From the NCBI RefSeq assembly GCF_001431405.1, contig NZ_LDJL01000008.1, forward strand, positions 1-64,000: a DNA stretch of 64,000 nt. The letters run 5' to 3'. Below are positions 17,477-26,625 of this stretch, one piece after another. The notes below the pieces were generated by a model. The model was not told the DNA's origin, did not search any database, and was given only the letters and a program-made list of their open reading frames with translations. A program made the position numbers and the translations under genes. Numbering within the stretch: the stretch's first letter is position 1; each line of letters opens with the position of its first letter. This stretch comes from Pseudoxanthomonas dokdonensis (GTDB lineage: Bacteria > Pseudomonadota > Gammaproteobacteria > Xanthomonadales > Xanthomonadaceae).

Positions 17477-18055
17477 ATGACGCACGGATTCAACGTGGCG
17501 CTCAAACTGACCTGGGCATCGGTCTGCCTGTACTGGATGTGGAGCGCGCGCGGCAACAAGCCCGTAGAGCGTTCGGAGCCGTCGCTGCAGCGCTTTCTGT
17601 ATTACTGGCTGCCCTTGCTGGCGGTGGTGGCCCTGCTGGGGCCAGGTGAGTGGTTCGGCGACAGCTGGTTACGCGACGCATTCCTGCCCCACTCGCTCAC
17701 GGTCGAAGCCGTTGGGCTGCTGCTGTGCGTGGCCGGCGCGGTACTGGCGATCTGGTCGCGTTGGTCGCTGGGGCGCAACTGGAGCGTATCGGTCCAGATC
17801 AAGCAGGCGCACGCACTGGTCGAGAACGGGCCCTATCGCCGCGTCCGTCATCCGATCTACAGCGCGCTGCTGCTGATGTTTACCGGCACCGCGATAATGA
17901 TTGGCGAGTGGCGCGGACTGATCGCACTGGCGCTGGCCTTGGCTTCTTTCTGGTTCAAGCTGCGGCGCGAGGAGCACTGGTTGTTGTCGCTGTTCGGTGA
18001 ACGCTACCGGGACTACATCGGTCGCACCGGCGCCCTGCTTCCGAGGTTGCCATGA
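17477..18055 (+). CDS. ICMT/PEMT-family membrane methyltransferase
   Basis: 192 residues from MTHGFN with four to five membrane segments. The C-terminal half has the family's SAM-binding signatures GPYRRVRHPIYSALL (about 118-132) and REEHWLLSLFGERYRDYIGRTG near the end (key residues E-E, F-G-x-x-Y, Y-x-x-R-T). Relatives methylate isoprenylcysteine, phospholipids or other hydrophobic thiols or acids; bacterial members are mostly uncharacterised. I start at the ATG preceded by GGGGAG; upstream codons run through a 140-base gap without another good start. Confidence 0.8.
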   Translation: MTHGFNVALKLTWASVCLYWMWSARGNKPVERSEPSLQRFLYYWLPLLAVVALLGPGEWFGDSWLRDAFLPHSLTVEAVGLLLCVAGAVLAIWSRWSLGRNWSVSVQIKQAHALVENGPYRRVRHPIYSALLLMFTGTAIMIGEWRGLIALALALASFWFKLRREEHWLLSLFGERYRDYIGRTGALLPRLP

Positions 18056-18126
18056 TCCTTGCCGGCCGCGCACATCGCTGCCTGCCCGACTGGCATCTTT
18101 CGATTTGACTGTCTGACCATACCCCC

Positions 18127-18990
18127 ATGACCACCATCATCACCCCTCGCGTACATGATCTGGGCGGCGGCTTCGAAGTCCGCCGCGCAGTGCCTTCCCT
18201 GCAGGCGCGCAGCGTCGGCCCGTTCGTGTTCGTCGATCACATGGGGCCGGCGACGTTCGACCCCGGCCGTGGCATCGACGTGCGGCCACACCCGCACATT
18301 GGTCTGGCCACGGTGACCTATCTCTGGTCCGGCGCGATCAGCCACAAGGACACGCTTGGCTCGGAACAGGTGATCCTGCCCGGCGACGTCAACTGGATGA
18401 CCGCTGGTCGCGGCATCGCTCATTCCGAACGCACCCCTGGCCACACCCGCCAGCAGGCGCACGCGGTGCATGGCATGCAGACATGGGTCGCCTTGCCGAA
18501 GAGCCACGAGGAAACCTCGCCGGAGTTCCATCACCACGCGGCCAGGACCTTGCCCGAATTCCGCCACAACGGCGCCTGGTTGCGGGTGATCGCCGGCCGC
18601 GCCTATGGCGAGGAATCACCGGTACGGGTGTTTGCCGATACCTTCAACGTCGCCGTGGATCTGGCCGCCGATGCCGAACTGGCGATCGAGAACGAACACG
18701 TCGAGCGCGCCATCTATCTGCTGCAAGGACAGGCGCAGCTGGATGGCGCGGATATTCCGGAGAAGCATCTGGTCGTGCTGGATCCGCGCAGCCGTCCGGT
18801 GCTGCGCGCACTGACGCCGGTGAAAGCGATGCTGCTCGGTGGCGAACCACTGGACGCCCCCCGGCACATGTGGTGGAACTTCGTGTCCAGCTCGAGGGAG
18901 CGTATTGAACAGGCCAAGCAGGATTGGCTGGATGACAGGTTCGGGCATATCGAAGGCGAGACGGAGTTCATTCCCTTGCCCGAGCACTGA
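18127..18990 (+). CDS. Pirin-family protein (first copy)
   Basis: 287-residue bicupin. The N-terminal cupin keeps the metal ligands in RPHPHIGLATVTYL and the later HSER (AGRGIAHSE), so it should bind iron, and the C-terminal cupin ends in a long acidic/aromatic tail. Bacterial pirins include quercetin-dioxygenase-like enzymes and redox-responsive modulators. It is about 900 bases upstream of a second, clearly different pirin, with aqpZ between them. Confidence 0.9.
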   Translation: MTTIITPRVHDLGGGFEVRRAVPSLQARSVGPFVFVDHMGPATFDPGRGIDVRPHPHIGLATVTYLWSGAISHKDTLGSEQVILPGDVNWMTAGRGIAHSERTPGHTRQQAHAVHGMQTWVALPKSHEETSPEFHHHAARTLPEFRHNGAWLRVIAGRAYGEESPVRVFADTFNVAVDLAADAELAIENEHVERAIYLLQGQAQLDGADIPEKHLVVLDPRSRPVLRALTPVKAMLLGGEPLDAPRHMWWNFVSSSRERIEQAKQDWLDDRFGHIEGETEFIPLPEH

Positions 18991-19059
18991 GGTTATTTGT
19001 GAGTCCGCGATAACGTAAATCGAACAAAACCGTGATGGGCTTCGTATATCTTTCGCGCA

Positions 19060-19075
19060 CCGCCAAAAACGGCGG
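19060..19075. promoter_or_regulatory. Small hairpin in the aqpZ leader
   Basis: CCGCC, AAAAAC loop, GGCGG, 26 bases before the aqpZ start. A TATATC sequence (19045-19050) lies just upstream and could be a -10 element with a poor -35. If so, the hairpin is at the 5' end of the message. Confidence 0.35.
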
Positions 19076-19101
19076 CCTAATTTAACTTTGGGGGTTCAAG
19101 C

Positions 19102-19821
19102 ATGAATCTTGGCAAGAAACTGACAGCGGAATTCCTGGGTACCTTCTGGCTGGTATTGGGAGGTTGCGGCAGCGCGGTACTGGCTGCCAACTTTGGCGGC
19201 GACGGCAATCCGCTGGGCATCGGCTTCGTCGGCGTGGCGCTGGCATTCGGCCTGACCGTGCTCACCGGCGCCTACGCGTTTGGACATATCTCCGGCGGGC
19301 ATTTCAATCCGGCGGTGAGCTTCGGCCTGTGGGCTGGCGGTCGCTTTCCGACCCGCGAACTGCTGCCCTACATCGTGGCCCAGGTACTGGGTGGCCTGGT
19401 CGCCGGCTTCATCCTGATGCAGATTGCCAAGGGCAATGCCGACTTCAACAACAACCCGCTGGCAGCCGGCAACTTTGCCAGCAACGGGTACGGTGCCTTG
19501 TCACCGGGCGGTTACACGGTCGCCGCCGCCTTCCTGTGCGAAGTGGTGCTGACCGCGTTCTTCCTGATCGTAATCATGGGCTCGACCCATCCGCGGGCAC
19601 CGGCGGGCTTCGCGCCGATCGCCATTGGTCTGGCCCTGACTCTGATCCATCTGATCAGCATTCCGGTCACCAACACCTCGGTCAACCCGGCGCGTTCCAC
19701 CGCCGTGGCCTTCTTCGCCGGTTCCGGCGCGGTCAGCCAGTTGTGGCTGTTCTGGGTGGCACCGATCCTGGGTGGCCTGATTGGCGGCATGGCCTACAAG
19801 TGGCTTGGACGCGAAGACTGA
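19102..19821 (+). CDS. aqpZ: Aquaporin Z
   Basis: Water channel of the inner membrane, 239 residues, six transmembrane helices plus two half-helices. Both NPA boxes are intact: GHFNPAVS near residue 67 and SVNPARS near 194, with the selectivity-filter Arg directly after the second. The narrow-filter residues expected for a water-specific channel (Phe, His, Thr, Arg) appear to be available. It has its own leader and a strong terminator, so it is a single-gene unit. Confidence 0.96.
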   Translation: MNLGKKLTAEFLGTFWLVLGGCGSAVLAANFGGDGNPLGIGFVGVALAFGLTVLTGAYAFGHISGGHFNPAVSFGLWAGGRFPTRELLPYIVAQVLGGLVAGFILMQIAKGNADFNNNPLAAGNFASNGYGALSPGGYTVAAAFLCEVVLTAFFLIVIMGSTHPRAPAGFAPIAIGLALTLIHLISIPVTNTSVNPARSTAVAFFAGSGAVSQLWLFWVAPILGGLIGGMAYKWLGRED

Positions 19822-19853
19822 TCGTCTTCAAGCACCTGTTGCCCGCATAGCGG

Positions 19854-19877
19854 AAAGGCCGGGAATCCCCGGCCTTT
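19854..19877 (+). terminator. Rho-independent terminator after aqpZ
   Basis: Perfect 10-bp stem AAAGGCCGGG / CCCGGCCTTT with an AATC loop, followed by TTTTC, 33 bases after the aqpZ stop. The flanking A and T runs make it usable for both strands, so it can also end the leftward pirin transcript. Confidence 0.85.
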
Positions 19878-19928
19878 TCGTTGTCGTGACCCCGCCCGGT
19901 GCTGCTGTCGACGGCGCCCGGCTGGCCA

Positions 19929-20789
19929 TCAGAAACGGCCTTCCTGGAAATCGACGAATGCCTGCATCAGTTCCTGACGGGTGTTCATGACAAACGGTCC
20001 GTGCCGCATCACCGGCTCGCGCAGTGGACGACCTGCTACCAGGATCAGACGCGCCGCGGCGCTACCGGCGTGCAGTGACAGCTCCTCACCGCCACCGAGC
20101 ACCGCCAGCTCCTGTGCGGCTACCGGGCGTGCTTCCTCGCCACGGCCCACCGTGATGTCGCCTTCGAAGACATAGGCAAACGCATTGTGTCCCTGTGGCA
20201 GCCGGTACTGCCAGTCGGCACCGGCCTGCAGTTCGATGTCCAGGTAAAGCGGATCGGTGGCCGCCTGCGAGATGGGCCCACTGACCTGCCCGACCTGGCC
20301 AGCGATGACCTTGACCGTGACACCCTGTGCCGGTTGCGTCACCGGGATCCGTTCGGCCGCGAACTCCTGGTATTTCGGATCGGTCATCTTGTCGCGTGCT
20401 GGCAGATTGACCCACAACTGGAAACCGCGCATGCGACCGGATTCCTGCTCCGGCATCTCCGAGTGGACCAGGCCGCGGCCGGCGGTCATCCACTGCACCG
20501 AGCCCGGCGTCAACAGGCCTTCGTTGCCGTGGTTGTCCTTGTGTCGCATGCGTCCATCCAGCATGTAGGTAACGGTTTCGAAACCGCGATGCGGATGCTC
20601 GGGAAAACCCGCCAGATAGTCCTCCGGGCGGTCGGTGCCGAATTCATCGAGCAGCAGGAACGGGTCCAGATCCGGCAGATCCGGACCGCCAATGACCCGG
20701 GTCAGCTTGACCCCGGCGCCATCGGACGCCGCGCGGCCACGCAGCAGGCGGATGACCCGTGCGGGCGAGCTGGTGGTCGAAGTGTTCAT
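19929..20789 (-). CDS. Pirin-family protein (second copy)
   Basis: 286 residues from MNTSTT, which has a GGAGACA ribosome-binding site; longer frames upstream lack one. Two cupin domains; the metal ligands lie in EHPHRGFETVTYML and GLVHSEM. The sequence is the YhhW/YhaK-like type with a C-terminal PVMRHGPFVMNT segment, and differs from the first pirin over most of its length. It is last in the leftward direction after the polyamine genes, 180 bases beyond the sad-type gene. Confidence 0.9.
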   Translation of the reverse strand: MNTSTTSSPARVIRLLRGRAASDGAGVKLTRVIGGPDLPDLDPFLLLDEFGTDRPEDYLAGFPEHPHRGFETVTYMLDGRMRHKDNHGNEGLLTPGSVQWMTAGRGLVHSEMPEQESGRMRGFQLWVNLPARDKMTDPKYQEFAAERIPVTQPAQGVTVKVIAGQVGQVSGPISQAATDPLYLDIELQAGADWQYRLPQGHNAFAYVFEGDITVGRGEEARPVAAQELAVLGGGEELSLHAGSAAARLILVAGRPLREPVMRHGPFVMNTRQELMQAFVDFQEGRF

Positions 20790-20969
20790 GGCGTGTCTCC
20801 ATTTCAGTTGCCGCAAAGATGGCACCGGCGGCGTATTAACAGAAGCGCGCTGGACGACACCATCTGTTCCAGCCATGCACGCTTGCCGCCGCTCCGCCTG
20901 CCATCGCCGCACATGCCGATGCCGCCTTGCGCTGCATTCAACCGGCCGGCGGCGGGTCCGGCCGAACTT

Positions 20970-22331
20970 TCAGGCGACGTAGACCGACTTGATGTTCATG
21001 AATTCGTGGATGCCGTGTTCGGCCAGCTCGCGGCCGAAGCCGGACTGCTTGGCGCCACCGAACGGCAACCGCACATCGCTGCGGACGATGGCGTTGACGA
21101 AGGCCGCGCCCACCTGCAACTGCCCGGCAATCCGCTCACCACGGGCGGCATCACGCGTCCACACGCTGCCACCCAGTCCGAAGCGGGTATCGTTGGCGAC
21201 CTTGACCGCTTCCACTTCACCGGCCACCCGCAACAGACTGGCCACCGGGCCGAACAATTCCTCTTCGTAGGCCGGCATGCCCGGCACCACCCGGTCGAGG
21301 ATGGTGGCTGGATAGCCGGCATGCGAGCTGTCGGGCTGGCCACCGAGCAGGACCACCGCGCCTTGCTCGACGCTGGCCAGCACCTGCCTGTGCAACTCGT
21401 CGCGCAGATCCTGCCGTGCCATCGGCGCAAGGCTGGTGGCGTCGTCCTGTGGATCACCCAAGCGCAGCCTGGATGCGGCGGCGACGAAACGTTCGATGAA
21501 GGCGTCGGCGATCGCCTCGACCACGATGAAGCGCTTGGCCGCGATACAGGTCTGCCCGGCGTTGCCGAAACGCGATGCCACCGCGGCGGTGACGGTACTG
21601 TCCAGGTCGGCATCTTCCAGCACGATGAAGGCATCACTGCCGCCGAGCTCCATCACCGACTTCTTCAACTGCTGGCCAGCGTTGGCAGCCACCGAACGGC
21701 CCGCTCGCTCGCTGCCGGTCAGGGTCACCGCCGCCACCCGCGGATCGCGGATGACCTCGGCGGCCTGATCATTGTCGATGTGCAGCACGCCCAGCACGCC
21801 CGGTGGCAGGCCAGCTTCGCGCAACACATCAGCGATGACATCGGCGCAATGCGGCACGTTGCTGGCGTGCTTGAGCAGCGCCACGTTGCCGGCCATCAAG
21901 GCCGGGGCCAGGAAGCGGAACACCTGCCACAGCGGAAAATTCCATGGCATCACCGCAAGCACGCAGCCGATCGGCTCGTAGCGCACATAACTGCGGCTGC
22001 CATCGGTGGCGATGGCTTTGTCGGCCAGCAACTCGGCGGCATGGTCGGCGTAGTAATCGCACGCCCCGGCGCATTTCTCGATTTCGGCGATGGCTTCCTT
22101 GCGCAGCTTGCCCATTTCGGTGGTCATGATCCGCTGGATGTCGTGCTTGCGCTCACGCAGCTCGTGGCCGACCTGGCGCAGCAATTGGCCGCGGTGTTGC
22201 AGGCTGTGTGCCGACCATTGCGCGAACGCCCGTTGCGATTGCGCCAGCACCGCTTCGATGGCGGCGGCGTCCATCAGTTCAATCGAATACGCCAGCTGTC
22301 CATTGGCGGGGTTGATGATGCGGGTACTCAT
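20970..22331 (-). CDS. sad: NAD(P)-dependent succinate-semialdehyde dehydrogenase (Sad/YneI type)
   Basis: Aldehyde dehydrogenase of 453 residues, the short form typical of Sad. It has the catalytic Cys in FGNAGQTCIAAKR and the catalytic Glu in MELGGSDAF. It would oxidise succinate semialdehyde, formed from GABA, to succinate. It is the last gene of the leftward polyamine operon, 95 bases after potI. Alternatives are other C4-C5 omega-aldehydes. Confidence 0.88.
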   Translation of the reverse strand: MSTRIINPANGQLAYSIELMDAAAIEAVLAQSQRAFAQWSAHSLQHRGQLLRQVGHELRERKHDIQRIMTTEMGKLRKEAIAEIEKCAGACDYYADHAAELLADKAIATDGSRSYVRYEPIGCVLAVMPWNFPLWQVFRFLAPALMAGNVALLKHASNVPHCADVIADVLREAGLPPGVLGVLHIDNDQAAEVIRDPRVAAVTLTGSERAGRSVAANAGQQLKKSVMELGGSDAFIVLEDADLDSTVTAAVASRFGNAGQTCIAAKRFIVVEAIADAFIERFVAAASRLRLGDPQDDATSLAPMARQDLRDELHRQVLASVEQGAVVLLGGQPDSSHAGYPATILDRVVPGMPAYEEELFGPVASLLRVAGEVEAVKVANDTRFGLGGSVWTRDAARGERIAGQLQVGAAFVNAIVRSDVRLPFGGAKQSGFGRELAEHGIHEFMNIKSVYVA

Positions 22332-22426
22332 GGTGCGTTCTCCGGAAATCCGCGGTCAGTCTGCACGGGCGCGCGTTAGCAGGCCGTCAGCCACCAGCGG
22401 GTGCGATGCCGATGTGGCTGCGAGGA

Positions 22427-23266
22427 CTATTTGTCCGGCTGCAGCGCCAGCTTGATGTCGCGCTGGCGCTGGCGCTCCTCGCGGTAGGTCAGCCACCATC
22501 CGAACAGTGCCACCATCGAAACCGCGACGATCATCAGCGTCGCCAAGGCGTTTATCTTCGGGCTAAGGCCCAGCCGCACCGACGAGAACACTTTCATCGG
22601 CAAGGTGGTCGAGCTGGGGCCGGCGACGAAGCTGGCGATCACCACGTCATCCAGCGACAGGGTGAAGGCCAGCAACCAGCCCGAGACCAGTGCCGGTGCG
22701 ATGATCGGCAGGGTGATCAGGAAGAACACCTTGATCCGGTTGGCGCCCAGATCCATCGCTGCTTCCTCCAGCGACTTGTCCAGTTCCGAAAGCCGCGAGG
22801 AAATCACCACGGTCACGAACGCCAGACTGAAGGTCACGTGGGCTATCCAGATCGCCACCACACCCTTGGACTCGAGATGGAACATGCTGCCGACCGAAAC
22901 GAACATCAGCAGGATCGACAAGCCGATGATCACGTCCGGCATCACCAGTGGTGCAGTGATCAGGGCACCGAACAGGGTCTTGCCGGGGAATCGACGCATC
23001 CGCGTCATCACCAGCGCCGCCATCGTCCCCAGCACCACCGCCGCGCAGGCGGTCCAGAACGCCACTTTCAGGCTGATCCAGGCCGCCCCCAGCATCTGCC
23101 GGTCGCGGAACAGCTCGCCATACCACTTGGTCGAGAATCCGGCCCAGACCGTTGCCAGCCGTGACTCGTTGAACGAGTACACCATCAGGATCAGGATTGG
23201 CAGGTACAGGAATGCGAATCCCAGTCCCAGCACCAGCCAGGTCGACCAGCGTGCGGGCATCTTCAT
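22427..23266 (-). CDS. potI: Polyamine ABC transporter permease PotI
   Basis: Inner-membrane permease of 279 residues, six helices, with the binding-protein-dependent transport signature (EAAMDLGANRIKVFFLITLP, near residue 170). Together with PotH it forms the channel. Start overlaps the potH stop by four bases. It carries the SFNES segment after the first helix that is usual in PotI and PotC. Confidence 0.95.
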   Translation of the reverse strand: MKMPARWSTWLVLGLGFAFLYLPILILMVYSFNESRLATVWAGFSTKWYGELFRDRQMLGAAWISLKVAFWTACAAVVLGTMAALVMTRMRRFPGKTLFGALITAPLVMPDVIIGLSILLMFVSVGSMFHLESKGVVAIWIAHVTFSLAFVTVVISSRLSELDKSLEEAAMDLGANRIKVFFLITLPIIAPALVSGWLLAFTLSLDDVVIASFVAGPSSTTLPMKVFSSVRLGLSPKINALATLMIVAVSMVALFGWWLTYREERQRQRDIKLALQPDK

Positions 23267-24198
23267 GTCAGCCGGCCCTCCATCTCGCGCTGCTGGACCC
23301 GGTTGAACAACAGGATCGGCACCATCAGCAGGATCAGCATGACGATGGCGACCGCCGAGGCCACCGGCCAGTCACGGTTGTTGAAGAACTCATTCCACAA
23401 CACCCGTCCGATCATCAGAGTATCCGGACCGCCCAGCAGTTCCGGGATCACGAACTCGCCGACTGCCGGGATCATCACCAGCATGCAGCCGGCGATGATG
23501 CCGGCGCGCGACAACGGCACGGTGATGCGGAAAAACGCCTGCCACGGCCGTGCGCCCAGATCGTAGGCGGCCTCGATCAGGCGGTGATCATGCTTGACCA
23601 GATTGCTGTACAGCGGCAGCACCATGAAAGGCAGGTAGGCATAGACGATGCCGATGTAGGCGGCCAGCGGGGTGTACAGGATCTGGTTGCCGTCGATCAG
23701 GCCGAGCATGTTGAGCAGCTTGATGATGCCGGTCTTCTCCAGCAGCGAGCCGACCATGCCGCTGCTCTTGAGGATGCCGATCCAGGCGTAGATGCGAATC
23801 AGGAACGAGGTCCACGACGGCAGGATCACCAGCATGATCGCGATGTTGCGGGTGCTCGCTGGCAGCCGGGCGATGACATAGGCCATCGGATAGCCGATCA
23901 GCAACGCCAGCAGGGTCGAGATACCGGCAATCTTGATCGAGCTCAGATAGGCCAGCCCGTACTGCGAATCCATGAACAGCGAGGCGTAGTTGCCGAGGTT
24001 GAGCTTCAGGGTCAGTGCTTCGTCGACGTATTCCAGGATCGGCGTATACGGCGGCATCGCGATCGCCAGCTTGGCGAACGAGATCTTCAGCACGATCAGG
24101 AACGGGATGGCGAAGAACACCAACAGCCACAGATAGGGCACCGAGATCAGCGACCAGCGCGGACCGGGCAAGCAGGCTTTCCACCAGTGCCTGTTCAT
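23263..24198 (-). CDS. potH: Polyamine ABC transporter permease PotH
   Basis: Inner-membrane permease of 311 residues, six helices, with the EAA loop (EAAYDLGARPWQAFFRITVP, near residue 210). It pairs with PotI. The start overlaps the potG stop by four bases, so potGHI are translationally linked. Confidence 0.95.
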   Translation of the reverse strand: MNRHWWKACLPGPRWSLISVPYLWLLVFFAIPFLIVLKISFAKLAIAMPPYTPILEYVDEALTLKLNLGNYASLFMDSQYGLAYLSSIKIAGISTLLALLIGYPMAYVIARLPASTRNIAIMLVILPSWTSFLIRIYAWIGILKSSGMVGSLLEKTGIIKLLNMLGLIDGNQILYTPLAAYIGIVYAYLPFMVLPLYSNLVKHDHRLIEAAYDLGARPWQAFFRITVPLSRAGIIAGCMLVMIPAVGEFVIPELLGGPDTLMIGRVLWNEFFNNRDWPVASAVAIVMLILLMVPILLFNRVQQREMEGRLT

Positions 24199-25340
24199 GA
24201 GGTCAGCACCACCCCTTCGTTGTCGCCCCAGGCCAGCCAGACCTTGTCGCCCCAGGTCATGCCTTCGCTGGCCCAGCGTTCCTGATTGGCGAAATTGGCC
24301 AGCATCATGAAGCCGCTATCGAGCCGCACATGAAACACCGAATGGCTGCCGAAATAGGCGATGTCCTCGATTTCGCCATGCGCCTTGTTGTGCGGCTGCG
24401 CCGGTTCTTCCTTGCTGATCTGGACCTTCTCCGGTCTTACCCCGAACGCCACTTCCTGGCCTTCGTACCCGGAGACGCCGTGACCGATGTAGATCGGCCT
24501 GTCCAATGCCGGCGAGGCAATGGTGATGTACTCGGCCTGGTCTTCCTCGATTCGTCCTTCCAGCAGGTTGACCGAACCGATGAACTGGGCGGCGAAGCGG
24601 CTGGTCGGCGACTCGTATATTTCATCAGGGGTGCCGACCTGGCGGATCCAGCCCTGGTCCATCAGTGCGATGCGGGTGGCCATGGTCATCGCCTCTTCCT
24701 GGTCGTGGGTGACCATGACGCAGGTGACGCCGGACTTCTCGATGATGCTGACCAGTTCCAGCTGCATCTGCGAGCGCAGTTTCTTGTCCAGCGCGCCCAT
24801 CGGTTCGTCCAGCAACAACAGCTTGGGATCCTTGGCCAGCGAACGCGCCAGCGCGACCCGCTGCTGCTGGCCGCCGGACAGCTGATGCGGTTTGCGCCGT
24901 GCCAGTTTCTCCAGTTGCACCAGCGCCAGCATCTCGTCGACCCGCAGCTTGATCGCATCCTTGCCAAGGCGGTCCTGCTTGAGGCCGAAAGCGATGTTCT
25001 GTTCCACCGTCATGTGCGGAAACAGCGCATAGGACTGGAACATCATGTTCAACGGCCGCTCGTACGGCGGCAACTCGTTCAACAGCTGTCCATCCAGGCG
25101 GATGCTGCCCCTGGTCGGCCGCTCGAAGCCGGCCAGGCAGCGCAGCAGGGTCGACTTGCCACTGCCCGATCCACCAAGCAGAGCGAAGATCTCCCCCTTG
25201 CGGATATTCAGGCTGACATCGTCGACGGCGACGAAGCCATCGAACTCCTTGCGCAGGTCGACAATGCTGAGATAGTCCTCCACCGCGACCTTGGCGTCGG
25301 GTCGCTCAACGGTTGCTTTGTCCGGTCTGGCGTTGGCCAT
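24195..25340 (-). CDS. potG: Polyamine ABC transporter ATP-binding protein PotG
   Basis: 381 residues starting at MANARP, which has a good GGAG site; the longer frame is not needed. ATPase domain: Walker A GGSGSGKST, signature LSGGQQQRVALARSL, Walker B LLLLDEPMGALD, H-loop VTHDQEEA. The C-terminal TOBE domain (about 295-380) is typical for polyamine transporters. It drives uptake of putrescine or spermidine delivered by the two adjacent binding lipoproteins. Confidence 0.96.
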   Translation of the reverse strand: MANARPDKATVERPDAKVAVEDYLSIVDLRKEFDGFVAVDDVSLNIRKGEIFALLGGSGSGKSTLLRCLAGFERPTRGSIRLDGQLLNELPPYERPLNMMFQSYALFPHMTVEQNIAFGLKQDRLGKDAIKLRVDEMLALVQLEKLARRKPHQLSGGQQQRVALARSLAKDPKLLLLDEPMGALDKKLRSQMQLELVSIIEKSGVTCVMVTHDQEEAMTMATRIALMDQGWIRQVGTPDEIYESPTSRFAAQFIGSVNLLEGRIEEDQAEYITIASPALDRPIYIGHGVSGYEGQEVAFGVRPEKVQISKEEPAQPHNKAHGEIEDIAYFGSHSVFHVRLDSGFMMLANFANQERWASEGMTWGDKVWLAWGDNEGVVLTS

Positions 25341-25408
25341 TGCCACGGTCGTCTCCTTGAGGTGGGTGCCACCGCGGTGGCGCTGCCCGGCTGGCGCCGG
25401 GCATTGCT

Positions 25409-26536
25409 TCATTTGCCGGTCTTGAGTTCGGTCCAGATACGGGTATACAGGCGATCCACTTCCGGCGGGACGATGGCGAACGTAAACAGCTTGCTGGCCA
25501 CCTCCGGCGGCGGATACACCGTCGGATCACCGGTGATGCTCTCATCCATCAGCGGCATCGACTTGGGCACCGCGTTGGGATAGTTGATGAAGTTGGAGTT
25601 GTTGGCCATCACCTGCGGGTCGAGCAGGTAGTTGATGAACGCATAGGCTTCATCGACGTGCTTGGCATCCTTGGGGATGGCCAGCATGTCGAACCACTGC
25701 GGCGCGCCCTCTTTCGGAATGGCGTAGGCAATGTTGACGCCGTTGCCCGCCTCGGCGGCGCGGTCGCGGGCCTGGATGATGTCGCCGGACCAGCCGACCA
25801 CCAGGCAGGTGTCACCATTGGCCAGCGAATCGATGTACTGCGAGGAATGGAAGTTGCGCACGTACGGCCGGATCGAACGCAGCAGTACTGCCGCCTTCTC
25901 GATCACCGCCGGGTCGGTGCTGTTGGGATCTTCGCCGAGATAGTTGAGCGTGATCGGGATCAGTTCCGAAGGTGTATCCAGCAGCGTCACCCCGCAGTCC
26001 TTCAGCTTGGCGATGTTCTCCGGCTTGAACACGATATCCAGGCTGTTGGCGATGTCGGTATTGCCGAATGCGGCCTTGACCTTGTCGACGTTGTAACCGA
26101 TGCCGGTGGTGCCCCACATGTAAGGAATTGCATATTCGTTGCCCGGATCCTGCCTGGCGATGCGCGCCATCATCTGCGGATCAAGGTTGGCGTAGTTCGG
26201 AATCCTGCTCTTGTCCAGCGGCAGGAATACCCCGGCCTGGATCTGCCGGCCGAGGAAGTTCAGGGTCGGCACCACGATGTCGTAGCCGCTGGAACCGGCC
26301 AGCAGCTTGGTCTCCAGCAACTCGTTGCTGTCGAACACGTCGTAGATGACCTTGATGCCGGTCTGCTTCTGGAAATTGGGGATGCTGTCGTCGGCGATGT
26401 AGTCCGACCAGTTGTAGACATTCACTACCTTGCTGGTATCCGTGGCCTTGTCTGCGCCGCTCCCCGTCGCGGCCCTGTCGCCACACGCGGCCAATCCCGC
26501 AATCGCCGCGGCTGCCACCAGGAATCGTAGTTTCAT
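25409..26536 (-). CDS. potF: Polyamine-binding lipoprotein, PotF type (copy A)
   Basis: 375 residues from MKLRFL with a GGAGAAG site. Lipobox LAAC with Cys18, so it is a lipid-anchored receptor, unlike the soluble E. coli PotF. The polyamine-binding signature YNWSDYI is intact. At the pocket position of E. coli PotF Phe276 it has Trp281 (PQWFDML), the residue that in Pseudomonas SpuE goes with spermidine preference. It follows copy B by 89 bases and clearly arose by tandem duplication. Confidence 0.93.
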   Translation of the reverse strand: MKLRFLVAAAAIAGLAACGDRAATGSGADKATDTSKVVNVYNWSDYIADDSIPNFQKQTGIKVIYDVFDSNELLETKLLAGSSGYDIVVPTLNFLGRQIQAGVFLPLDKSRIPNYANLDPQMMARIARQDPGNEYAIPYMWGTTGIGYNVDKVKAAFGNTDIANSLDIVFKPENIAKLKDCGVTLLDTPSELIPITLNYLGEDPNSTDPAVIEKAAVLLRSIRPYVRNFHSSQYIDSLANGDTCLVVGWSGDIIQARDRAAEAGNGVNIAYAIPKEGAPQWFDMLAIPKDAKHVDEAYAFINYLLDPQVMANNSNFINYPNAVPKSMPLMDESITGDPTVYPPPEVASKLFTFAIVPPEVDRLYTRIWTELKTGK

Positions 26537-26625
26537 CAGCTTCTCCACCTGTGAAGTTTCACCCTGCATCCTGCGTGGACATGTTGCTCCTGTGCCTGCT
26601 CCCCGACTGGCCAGCAGCGTGTTGC

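Noticed and set aside
20187..22379. 730-codon rightward frame opposite pirin and the sad-type gene
   Set aside because: It runs across two genes and their intergenic region. His/Gln/Arg-rich composition is typical of antisense frames in GC-rich DNA.
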